A stretch of 43,665 nt of DNA. It comes from Acidobacteriota bacterium (GTDB lineage: Bacteria; Acidobacteriota; Thermoanaerobaculia; Multivoradales; JBCCEF01). Position 1 is the stretch's first letter. The number at the start of each line of letters is the position of its first letter. The position numbers were made by a program, and so were the translations under genes. Positions 1-7,162 of the stretch are shown in pieces. The DNA lies in the NCBI GenBank assembly GCA_039028635.1, contig JBCCHV010000058.1, positions 1 to 43,665 on the forward strand, given 5' to 3'. The notes beneath the pieces were generated by a model, which was given only the letters and a program-made list of their open reading frames with translations, did not search any database and was not told the origin of the DNA.

Positions 1-136
1 CTGCCGAGTGCTTGCCCTGCGGACGAAGGCTTCGCTCCACGCCGGCACCGCCGAGGCCTGCCGGCCTCTTGGTTTAGGCCAGCTCTCTTTTGAGAGGGGG
101 AGGGAGGGGTGGGGTTGCACTTCGGGTCTTCAACTC
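1..136 (+). repeat. Direct repeat A, copy 1
   Basis: Begins at the first base of the window, so it may extend to the left. It is nearly identical to 334-467: both start CTGCCGAGTGCTTGCCCTGC, pass through a purine-rich GAGGGGGAGGGAGG-type tract and end at TTCGGGTCTTCAACTC. Differences are a few substitutions and short indels around the G-rich tract. Function unknown; it looks like a dispersed intergenic repeat. Confidence 0.85.
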
Positions 137-238
137 GTGAGCTGAGGTTCGGTCGGATCACCGGAGCGGTTTATTAAGTTCCGATGCACCTGACGGTGCT
201 GGCGCTGCGCTTCGCTGGTCGTCCGCGTCGGGAGGTCG

Positions 239-334
239 GTGGCCTGCGGGTCGGCCCGCTCCAGACGGAGGCATAACTCGCCTAGCGGCTCTGACAGATG
301 CCTCCGTTCTTCTTCCGCGGGCCTAGGGTCGGAC
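239..334 (+). repeat. Inverted repeat C, left arm
   Basis: About 96 bases whose reverse complement recurs at 599-696 with scattered mismatches. Inside the arm CGGAGGCAT (266-274) pairs with ATGCCTCCG (298-306), giving a 9-bp stem that is kept in the other copy. Conservation of that inner hairpin between diverged copies hints that the structure matters. Confidence 0.8.
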
Positions 335-467
335 TGCCGAGTGCTTGCCCTGCGGACGAAGGCTTCGCTCCACGCCGGCACCGCCGAGGCCTTCCGGCCT
401 CGGTTAGGCCAGCTCTCTTTTTGGGAGGGGGGAGGGAGGGTGTGGTTGCACTTCGGGTCTTCAACTC
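334..467 (+). repeat. Direct repeat A, copy 2
   Basis: Second copy of the unit at 1-136, in the same orientation and about 333 bases downstream. It directly abuts the inverted-repeat arm at 239-334, so the order is A, spacer, C, A, spacer, inverted C. This suggests duplication of a larger composite unit followed by inversion of its last part. Confidence 0.85.
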
Positions 468-598
468 TTGGTCGGGTTTTTACTACCGGCGCGGATCATC
501 AGATTCCGCTGGCACCCACGGTCTGGGGGGATGTAACGGTGTGAGTTCGGAGGGGCTGGTTGGCCGGGCGCCTGAGCTCGTGGGCACCTGTGTTTGAA

Positions 599-696
599 GT
601 CCGACCTCAGGCCCGTGGAGGACGAGCGGAGGCATCTGTTTGAGCCGCTAGGCGAGTTATGCCTCCGCCCGGAGCGGGCCGTCTCGTAGGCCACCG
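599..696 (-). repeat. Inverted repeat C, right arm
   Basis: Reverse-complement copy of 239-334. The inner stem CGGAGGCAT (627-635) with ATGCCTCCG (659-667) is unchanged, while the flanks carry substitutions. The two arms could pair over a 264-base loop in single-stranded DNA or RNA. Confidence 0.8.
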
Positions 697-869
697 GCAG
701 ATCCCACGGGCGTTCGGCGTCCGGATAACCAGCACCTTCGAACTCGGCGCATGCCCTCCCCAAGCGACGCATCGACTGGCACCGCCCGTCCCGAGGCACT
801 AGACTTCGAGGGGCTCGGAGGGATGGCTCGAAGCCAGCGCTCCGCCGTTTTTTCCCTTGGAGAATTGTC

Positions 870-2036
870 ATGCCGAAGTTCGTGGATGAGCCGGGTTTCG
901 ACCATTCCGAGATGCCCGCTGTCGGCGTCTTGCTGGCCAATCTGGGAACGCCCCAGGCTCCCACTGCCAAGGCATTGCGCCCCTACCTGCGCCAGTTCTT
1001 GTCCGATCCACGGGTGATCGAGGTTCCGAGGGTGCTGTGGTGGATCATCCTCAACCTGTTCGTGCTCACCACCCGGCCCAAGGCGTCGGCCGAGGCCTAT
1101 GCGTCGGTGTGGGCCGACGAGGGCTCGCCCCTCTATGTCATCGCCAAGAAGCAGACGGCGGCGATCGAGAAGATTCTGCAAGCCGAGGTCGGCACGCCGA
1201 TTCACGTCGCTCTCGGCATGCGCTACGGCCAGCCGGCGATCGCCAAGGCGCTGGCGGAGCTGCGCGAAAAGGGCTGTCGGCGCATTCTCTTCCTGCCGCT
1301 TTATCCGCACTACTCGGCCACCACCACCGCCTCCACCTTCGATGCCCTGGCGGCGGAGCTGATGACCTGGCGGCGGGTGCCGGAGCTGCGCAGCGTCTTC
1401 GGCTATCACGACGAGCCGGCCTATATTCGAGCGCTGGCCGACTCGATCCGCGAGGTGTGGACGAGAGACGGCGAGCCCGACAAGTTGCTCTTCTCCTACC
1501 ACGGCATCCCGCTGCGCTACTTCAAGAACGGCGATCCCTACCATTGCCTGTGCCACAAGACCTCGCGCCTGGTGGCCGAGGAGCTCGGCCTCGACCGCGA
1601 TCGCTATGTCGTCTGTTTCCAGTCGCGCTTCGGCCGCGAGGAGTGGCTCCAGCCCTACACCGACAAGACCGTCGAGGCGCTGGCGAGAGCCGAGATCGGC
1701 CGCCTCGACGTGGTCAGTCCGGCCTTCTCCGCCGACTGCCTCGAGACCCTTGAAGAGCTCGAAGAGCTCAACCGCGAGTTCTGGGTCGAAGCCGGCGGCA
1801 AGACCGAGGACTACCGCTACCTTCCTTGCCTCAACGATCGCCCGGATCACGTCCGCTTCCTGAGCGATCTCGTCCTGCGCAACCTCCAGGGCTGGATCCA
1901 GACCCCTGCGGAATGGGATCGCCCGGTCATCGAGGCCGAGATTGCGATCAGTCGCCAGCGCGCCGAAGAGATGGCCGCGGCGGGGGTGGAGGAAGATGCG
2001 GGGTACGGAGTGCCAGCGCGGTCAGGGGAAAGCTAG
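870..2036 (+). CDS. hemH: Ferrochelatase (HemH)
   Basis: Inserts ferrous iron into protoporphyrin IX (or coproporphyrin III in the alternative route), the late step of haem synthesis. The 388-aa product has the family start VGVLLANLGTP near residue 18, the metal-site motif FSYHGIP with catalytic His211, the conserved FQSRFG segment (250-255), and SADCLETLEE with the conserved acidic Glu292. It is longer than the roughly 320-aa minimal bacterial enzymes because of a polar C-terminal tail of about 50 residues. The ATG has GGAG eight bases upstream. Its stop codon overlaps the stop of the convergent NACHT gene in the shared CTAG at 2033-2036. A single gene, not part of a visible haem operon. Confidence 0.95.
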   Translation: MPKFVDEPGFDHSEMPAVGVLLANLGTPQAPTAKALRPYLRQFLSDPRVIEVPRVLWWIILNLFVLTTRPKASAEAYASVWADEGSPLYVIAKKQTAAIEKILQAEVGTPIHVALGMRYGQPAIAKALAELREKGCRRILFLPLYPHYSATTTASTFDALAAELMTWRRVPELRSVFGYHDEPAYIRALADSIREVWTRDGEPDKLLFSYHGIPLRYFKNGDPYHCLCHKTSRLVAEELGLDRDRYVVCFQSRFGREEWLQPYTDKTVEALARAEIGRLDVVSPAFSADCLETLEELEELNREFWVEAGGKTEDYRYLPCLNDRPDHVRFLSDLVLRNLQGWIQTPAEWDRPVIEAEIAISRQRAEEMAAAGVEEDAGYGVPARSGES

Positions 2037-4453
2037 CTGGCTTCCTCTGAGGAGTTTTCGTCGAGGTAGAGGATTTTCAGGTTGGTAAGGTTTTGCAGTG
2101 GTGACGCGTCTTGGGTCTGGGTTCCGTCGAGGTAGAGGTTTTTCAGGTTGGCAAGGTTTTGCAGTGGTGACGTGTCTTGGATCTGGGTTCCGTTGAGGGT
2201 GAGGAATTCCAGGTTGGTAAGGTTTTGCAGTGGTGACGCGTCTTGGATCTGGGTTTCGTCGAGGTAGAGGTTTTTCAGGTTGGTAAGGTTTTGCAGTGGT
2301 GACGCGTCTTGGATCTGGGTTCCGTCGAGGGTGAGGAATTCCAGGTTGGTAAGGTTTTGCAGTGGTGACGCGTCTTGGATCCGGGTTTCACTGAGGTAGA
2401 GGATTTTCAGGTTGGTAAGATTTTGCAGTGGTGACGCGTCTTGGATCAGGGTTGCACTGAGGTCGAGGGTTTTCAGGTTGGTAAGGTTTTGCAGTGGTGA
2501 CGCGTCTTGGGTCTGGGTTCTGCCGAGGTTTGCCTTTTCGAGGGAGGTGTCTGAGGCGAGTCCATTCCAGGGCGAGTTGTCGAATACGGCCGCCTTTGCG
2601 ATCAGCAAGTCGATAGCTCGAGATTCCGGAATCATGAAGAATTCAGCTTCTTGAAGCTTGAGCTCCCGTTCCCAGCAGGCAGCCCAGGCTTCTTCGCGAA
2701 GCGATCGCGAAAACCCCGAATGCACGTCGGTGGAGACTTCGGCGAGAAGTTGTGCGCGCACTTCGCTCTGACGGTCCTTTGCCGTTCGAACGGCCTCGAA
2801 GCTCAGGCCGAAGAAGAAATCGAGAAGCAGCTTGCGCCAGGCTTCGTTGTCGGCCAGCATGCCGATCAAGAGAGACAGGGTTTCGAGCCAGGCGATCTGG
2901 TCGGGATAGGAGGCGAGCTTCCGAGATAGGTGGGTCGAAGGCTCTCGAGCTTCGATGGGCCAGTCGGGCAGGGTCACAAAGCGCAGCAGATGGACCGCGG
3001 CAAAGTACTCCTGGAAGGAGAGGTGACTGAAGGCGTAGACGCCCTTGCCTCGCGGCAGTAGCAGGCCGCTGCGCCGGCCGATGTAGTCGAGGAAGGCGTC
3101 GGCCACCCTCTCGGCATCGTCGAGTCCGGAGGCGTGCATCTCATCGACTAGCCAGTCGAGCACCTGGGCTTTCTCGAGCAGAATGCCACCGGGATCGTTT
3201 TCGTCTTCCGCGGCGGTGCCGCGCAGGCGCTGCATCTCGAAACCCACCCGGCCGAGCCAGCGTTTCTTCTGCTCGATCGAGAACGGCTGTCGGGAAAGAT
3301 TGTAGAAGGTGTCGATGGTCTCGAGGTAGGCCTCGGCGATCTTGTCGTAGAGGCGCGGGCGGCCGTCGGGCAGGTCGAGCTCTTTGCGAAAGATCAGTGC
3401 AATCAGAGTCAGTAGGTTGGGGACCCGGGCGATCGCCAAAAGGTTGGGCCGCTCGCATAGGGCCTTCCAGAGGCTTTCGGCGGAAGCGCGGGAGGCGGCG
3501 TTGGCTTGAGTCCGCTGGTCGAACCAGAGTCGAGCAAAGGTCTGAACGGCGCGATCCGAGAACGGGCTCAGGTAGCGCAAGGTGGCCACCGGTTGGTGCG
3601 ACTCTGGTCCGAGCGCCTCGACCGAGGGCTGAGTGATTTCGAGCTGATGAGGCCTGCGTGGCGGATCCTTGGCCAGGTCTTCGCCGGCGAGCTCTTCGTC
3701 CCCCCTCACGGTCCATGAGACCTGGTGGAAGGGCACGCTGTCGTAGCCCACCGCCCGCGAGGTCAGCAGCCAGCGGCAAGCGGGGTAACGCGCCATTCCT
3801 TCGAGGGCGGCTCGGCGCAGCGCCTCGCGGGTGGCGTCGCCGGCGAGTTCGTCGAGGCCGTCGAGAAGAAAGTACGCTTGGCCCCGGTCGAGAAATTCCT
3901 GCACCTCTGCGCCGAGAGGGCCAAGAGCCTTGGCCACCGGCTGGTTCAGAAAGGAGCTCCAAAGAGACTCCCAGGTGACCTTTGCCGTCAGCCGCAGCTC
4001 GCGCAGCACGATCGGGATGGGCAGCAGGGGACCGAGGTTCTGGACCCAGGCATTGCTCTCCGGCCCGGCGAGGCAGCGCGCGATCCAGCTCACCAAGGTG
4101 GACTTGCCACTCCCCGGATCGCCCAGCAGCACCAAGCGAGGATGGGCGACGACCTCATTGAGAAGCTTGTGGCGCTCGAGCTTCGAGGTCGCCAGCTCCT
4201 CTGGCGCCAGGTGGCGGGAGCACAGCTCCGGCTCGACGAACAGGCGCTCGGAGCGAATGTCGATGTCGTCCTGGTACTGCGGCAAGCTGACGAAGCGAAT
4301 GTAGCCGTGCCATTCCTCGACATCGCGGAAATATCGGAGGAAACGCCGGTGCCGGAAGGGATTGACGAAATCTTCCGCGCGAGGATCCGCGATCGGCGGT
4401 GCCTGGGGGGCCGAGTGAGGGCGATAGTGCCGCACGGGCCGTTCTTTCACCAT
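2033..4453 (-). CDS. NACHT NTPase with C-terminal leucine-rich repeats (bacterial NLR-like)
   Basis: An 806-aa STAND-type NTPase. Visible parts are a short N-terminal region of about 100 residues without a recognised effector fold, a NACHT domain with Walker A GDPGSGKST (111-119) and Walker B FLLDGLDE (195-202, the DGLDE form typical of NACHT), and a helical middle region. The C-terminus has seven internalin-type 22-residue LRRs (649-806; consensus QDASPLQNLTNLKxLxLxxT). NACHT-LRR architecture is that of animal NLR immune receptors, and bacterial NACHT proteins (bNACHT) include anti-phage proteins. The role here is inferred, with the LRR as probable sensor. It lies 76 bases behind the KAP NTPase on the same strand, so the two are probably co-transcribed. 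ATG start with GGGAGA about 11 bases upstream. Confidence 0.88.
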   Translation of the reverse strand: MVKERPVRHYRPHSAPQAPPIADPRAEDFVNPFRHRRFLRYFRDVEEWHGYIRFVSLPQYQDDIDIRSERLFVEPELCSRHLAPEELATSKLERHKLLNEVVAHPRLVLLGDPGSGKSTLVSWIARCLAGPESNAWVQNLGPLLPIPIVLRELRLTAKVTWESLWSSFLNQPVAKALGPLGAEVQEFLDRGQAYFLLDGLDELAGDATREALRRAALEGMARYPACRWLLTSRAVGYDSVPFHQVSWTVRGDEELAGEDLAKDPPRRPHQLEITQPSVEALGPESHQPVATLRYLSPFSDRAVQTFARLWFDQRTQANAASRASAESLWKALCERPNLLAIARVPNLLTLIALIFRKELDLPDGRPRLYDKIAEAYLETIDTFYNLSRQPFSIEQKKRWLGRVGFEMQRLRGTAAEDENDPGGILLEKAQVLDWLVDEMHASGLDDAERVADAFLDYIGRRSGLLLPRGKGVYAFSHLSFQEYFAAVHLLRFVTLPDWPIEAREPSTHLSRKLASYPDQIAWLETLSLLIGMLADNEAWRKLLLDFFFGLSFEAVRTAKDRQSEVRAQLLAEVSTDVHSGFSRSLREEAWAACWERELKLQEAEFFMIPESRAIDLLIAKAAVFDNSPWNGLASDTSLEKANLGRTQTQDASPLQNLTNLKTLDLSATLIQDASPLQNLTNLKILYLSETRIQDASPLQNLTNLEFLTLDGTQIQDASPLQNLTNLKNLYLDETQIQDASPLQNLTNLEFLTLNGTQIQDTSPLQNLANLKNLYLDGTQTQDASPLQNLTNLKILYLDENSSEEAS
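2048..2509 (-). repeat. Seven tandem 66-bp repeats encoding LRRs
   Basis: Seven in-frame units with an exact 66-bp period, for example GTGACGCGTC at 2101 and GTGACGTGTC at 2167. Each encodes 22 residues beginning QDASPLQNLTNL (one unit QDTSPLQNLANL). Differences concentrate in the five or six residues on the variable face (KTLDLSATLI, EFLTLDGTQI, KNLYLDETQI and so on). Such near-identity at DNA level indicates recent expansion and a likely variable copy number between strains. Confidence 0.95.
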
Positions 4454-4529
4454 GGTGAGAGTCTATCTCCCGCCGTCTTGCCATTCGTCTTGGCGTGCCG
4501 TCCAGGTAGGGCTTGGCCGATGCCGTGGC

Positions 4530-6011
4530 TCAATCGAGCAGGGCCTCGATGACCGCTTCGTCGAGGTCGCCGATCTCGAACAGCAAGCGCTGAATGCGGA
4601 ACAGGTTGAAGGCCGCCGGGTCGGCGATGCAAGGCTGCCAGTCAAGTCGTGGTGTCGGGGCACTGGGATCGACGACCAGGCGCTCGTGGGTCGGCTGTAG
4701 ACCGCGCAGCACCTCGGGCGGATCATCTCGGCTGCCGGTCGCCTTTTCTCCCTCGGGAGTCGGTGGCTCCGCCGGGTTCTCGCACCAAGAGAGAAGCTGG
4801 GAGTAGAAGAACCGCTTTTGATCGCGCAGGATGCGGTAGAGCACTTGGTGGTAGGTGTAGAGGTAGGCGAAGGCGATGGTGATCGCCGCCCAGGGCTCGA
4901 CGCTGGATGGGAGACTGGTTGCGATGGGCTCCTGCTGCGCTGTTGCGTGCACTTGCTTCAGGTGCCCCCTTCGCCGCCCGATGAGGTTGGCAAAGGCCTT
5001 GATGCGTCGGGGAATCGGTGGCAAGCAGCCGTAGTGCTGGACCACCGCGCAGAGGGGGTCGATGATCTCGGCTTCCTCTCCTGCTTTTTCGAGGAGATCG
5101 CGCAACATTTCGTGGGGCCGGGCCACCAGCGGTAGGTGCCAGATATTTTGGCAGATCTTCTCGATGTACTCGTGGGCTTTGTGGCGGTGCGCCGGCTTCG
5201 CCTTTCCGTCTTCTCCCGGCTTGACGAAGCTCAGGTGGGGTGCGATGGCCTCCTCGATGATCTGTTGGTTCATGCCGAGGACGAAAACGCAGCTCGGCAG
5301 GTTGAGGTAGATCTTGATTCCTTCGAGGAAGCGGTAGGCCATCTCCGGCTCACAGCGGTCGAGGTCGTCGACCAGGATGACCAGGCGCCGCGGTTTTCCC
5401 TGGTGGCGGCCGAGCAGAGCGCCAACCGCCGCCTCGAGCTGCTCTCGGGCGACGTGGGAGGGGAGCTTCACGGCCAGATTCTCGCGCTCCCATTGCTCCC
5501 CGGCCTCTTGGATCTTGGAGGCCTGGATGCCGATCATCTTCGTGATGTCCTCGAGCGCCAGCAAGGCACTGCGTACCGCTGTCGACCCGAGATTGGCTGC
5601 CTTGCGGCGGGCCTTGGCGGTCCACGATAGGTGGGCCCGCATCTCATGAAGCAGCGGCACGATCGGTACCTCTTCGTGCTGATACCGCCAGGCTTCGAAC
5701 CACACCACCGTGACCGCCTTCTGGAAGGTGATTCCTGGCTCGTCGAGGCTGAGATCAGGGCTGGCGAGGCGCGCCTCCTCCAGTTCAGCCTTCGCTGCCT
5801 TGACCTCGTGGTCTGGCTGTTGTGGGCAGTTTCCCGTCAGGTACCAGTGGAGGCCGTGGAGGAAGCTGGTCTTGCCGACGCCCCAGTTGCCGTGGATGCC
5901 GAACACCTGGGGCGGCGCGCAGTCTGCGACCGCATGGCCGATCTCGGAGACCAGGCGCCAGGCGCTCGGCCCTCCGAAGAGGATCGGCTCGTCGTTGTGA
6001 AGAAAGCTCAT
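4530..6011 (-). CDS. KAP family P-loop NTPase
   Basis: A 493-aa protein with the KAP signature: Walker A HGNWGVGKTS (40-49), the KAP-typical WFEAWRY (104-110), Walker B VILVDDLDR (211-219) and CVFVLGMNQQII just after it. KAP NTPases form the STAND-related group named after Kidins220/ARMS and PifA, the latter a phage-exclusion protein. No transmembrane insertion is evident, unlike many KAPs, so it is probably cytoplasmic. The start was chosen at MSFLHND because GGGAGGGG lies a few bases upstream; the open frame continues further upstream but only over the neighbouring exported protein's gene in another frame. It probably heads an operon with the NACHT-LRR gene. A function in phage defence is inferred from the family and the pairing. 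Confidence 0.85.
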   Translation of the reverse strand: MSFLHNDEPILFGGPSAWRLVSEIGHAVADCAPPQVFGIHGNWGVGKTSFLHGLHWYLTGNCPQQPDHEVKAAKAELEEARLASPDLSLDEPGITFQKAVTVVWFEAWRYQHEEVPIVPLLHEMRAHLSWTAKARRKAANLGSTAVRSALLALEDITKMIGIQASKIQEAGEQWERENLAVKLPSHVAREQLEAAVGALLGRHQGKPRRLVILVDDLDRCEPEMAYRFLEGIKIYLNLPSCVFVLGMNQQIIEEAIAPHLSFVKPGEDGKAKPAHRHKAHEYIEKICQNIWHLPLVARPHEMLRDLLEKAGEEAEIIDPLCAVVQHYGCLPPIPRRIKAFANLIGRRRGHLKQVHATAQQEPIATSLPSSVEPWAAITIAFAYLYTYHQVLYRILRDQKRFFYSQLLSWCENPAEPPTPEGEKATGSRDDPPEVLRGLQPTHERLVVDPSAPTPRLDWQPCIADPAAFNLFRIQRLLFEIGDLDEAVIEALLD

Positions 6012-6145
6012 CGGGCCCCTCCCGAGGGCAAAGAGATGTCTCGCTGAGATAAGGAATATAGCAAGGTCTCTTTTGTCTGGGCCGTTGAGTGAGGCCCCGA
6101 CTCCCGTCAGGGCCTCTAATCGCTCATTACTTCGGTTGCAGCTCG

Positions 6146-6949
6146 CTAGTTCCTCACTTCCCAGGGCACTTCGGCGCTGACGAAGTCGAGGTCGAGGTCG
6201 AGGGTTTCCTTCGGTCCAGGGCCCTGTCGGTCGGTGTTCTCGAAGGCGATGGCGACGGAGATCGGCAGGCGCGAGAAGTAGGTGCCGTTGTTCGAGCCGG
6301 TGCGGGAGACGACCATCTTGCCCTTCTGGCCGGGCACCAGCGGGCCGCGGGCGATGACGTCGAAGCGCTGCGTGATGCGACCGTTGCCGTAGGTGACGGT
6401 GATCGGCTTGATGCTCTCGAGGGACAACGACACCAGCTCGATGGTGGTGCTGCGCACGTCGCCGATGGCGTCGAAGGTCATGTCGTTGCCGCGCAGGACG
6501 ATGGTGTCGATGTCTTCTTCCTCCTCGTCGAAGGGCATCGGGTTGGTGGAGGAGAAGTGGCCGACGCCGTCGGCGCAGTGGCGGCCGAACTTGGTGTCGT
6601 CGGAGACGTCCTTGCAGGGGCTGTTGTCCATCGTGCCCGGCTCGAGGCCGAGGCTGCCGGTGGCGAGGCCCTCGAAGAGCACCCGCACCGGGTAGGCGAT
6701 GGCGTCCGACGGCAGGCAGTCGCCGCCCACCCGAACACAGCCGAAGAAGCCCTCGGGGATGGTCTCGTCGGCGAGGCCGGCGATGTAGAAGAAGCTGTAG
6801 CCGTCCGGCGGGGTGATGAACATGTCGTAGCCGGCGGAGACGGTGAGGGTGCTGCTCGAGCCCTGGCGCTGGGCGCTGGCCGGCAGGGCGGCGAGGCAGA
6901 GACAGATCGCGATCAGAAGAACGGGGTGGAGACGAGAAATTCTGGACAT
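6146..6949 (-). CDS. Exported protein of unknown function
   Basis: A 267-aa protein with a clear Sec signal peptide: basic MSRISR, a hydrophobic core (residues 9-23), and probable cleavage after PASAQ near residue 27. The mature part is rich in beta-forming residues, with a few cysteines in spaced pairs (CVRVGGDC; CKDVSDDTKFGRHC) that could form disulfides in the periplasm. I recognise no family. The ATG is preceded by GAGGAG at good spacing. It lies 134 bases upstream of the KAP gene on the same strand and is set off from the sulfatase gene by about 210 non-coding bases. Those bases contain a small perfect inverted repeat, CCGTGA-5-TCACGG (7040-7056), whose role is unknown. Confidence 0.75.
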   Translation of the reverse strand: MSRISRLHPVLLIAICLCLAALPASAQRQGSSSTLTVSAGYDMFITPPDGYSFFYIAGLADETIPEGFFGCVRVGGDCLPSDAIAYPVRVLFEGLATGSLGLEPGTMDNSPCKDVSDDTKFGRHCADGVGHFSSTNPMPFDEEEEDIDTIVLRGNDMTFDAIGDVRSTTIELVSLSLESIKPITVTYGNGRITQRFDVIARGPLVPGQKGKMVVSRTGSNNGTYFSRLPISVAIAFENTDRQGPGPKETLDLDLDFVSAEVPWEVRN

Positions 6950-7162
6950 GGTTTCTACTCCTCGGGTTCGAGTTCGTTTTCCAGGCGCCCGGATCGGGGC
7001 GGGCAGTTTCGGGTTGACAAGGAGTCAACGAACTCGGGTCCGTGAAGTGCTCACGGTCCGTGAGGATTTCTGATCAGGACAGCCGAAAGCGGTCCTGCGG
7101 CAGGGCAGAGCCCGCGGCCGGAATCTCTTGCGTCTTCTGCCGAAAGCAGTCGCTGTGCTGCC

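Larger units (their letters stand above)
1..869. other. Gene-free repeat-rich region upstream of hemH
   Basis: No convincing gene lies in these 869 bases. Short open frames exist on both strands but overlap each other, lack ribosome binding sites and run through repeats. The stretch is a mosaic of a direct repeat (1-136 and 334-467) and an inverted repeat (239-334 and 599-696), separated by less similar spacers. No clear promoter could be picked for hemH; only the last 20 bases before its start, with a GGAG, look functional. Confidence 0.6.

Noticed and set aside
2048-2509. Regular 66-bp direct repeats resembling a CRISPR or tandem-repeat array
   Set aside because: The repeats are contiguous without spacers, stay in frame and encode leucine-rich repeats of the NACHT protein.
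6012-7028. N-terminal extension of the KAP protein up to 7028
   Set aside because: The extension overlaps the exported protein gene in another frame, has an Arg/Pro/His-rich shadow composition, and the ATG at 6011 has a proper ribosome binding site.
7040-7056. Small palindrome CCGTGA-5-TCACGG as an operator for the exported protein gene
   Set aside because: It lies about 90 bases upstream of the start with no identifiable promoter next to it, and there is no second copy, so no regulatory claim is supported.
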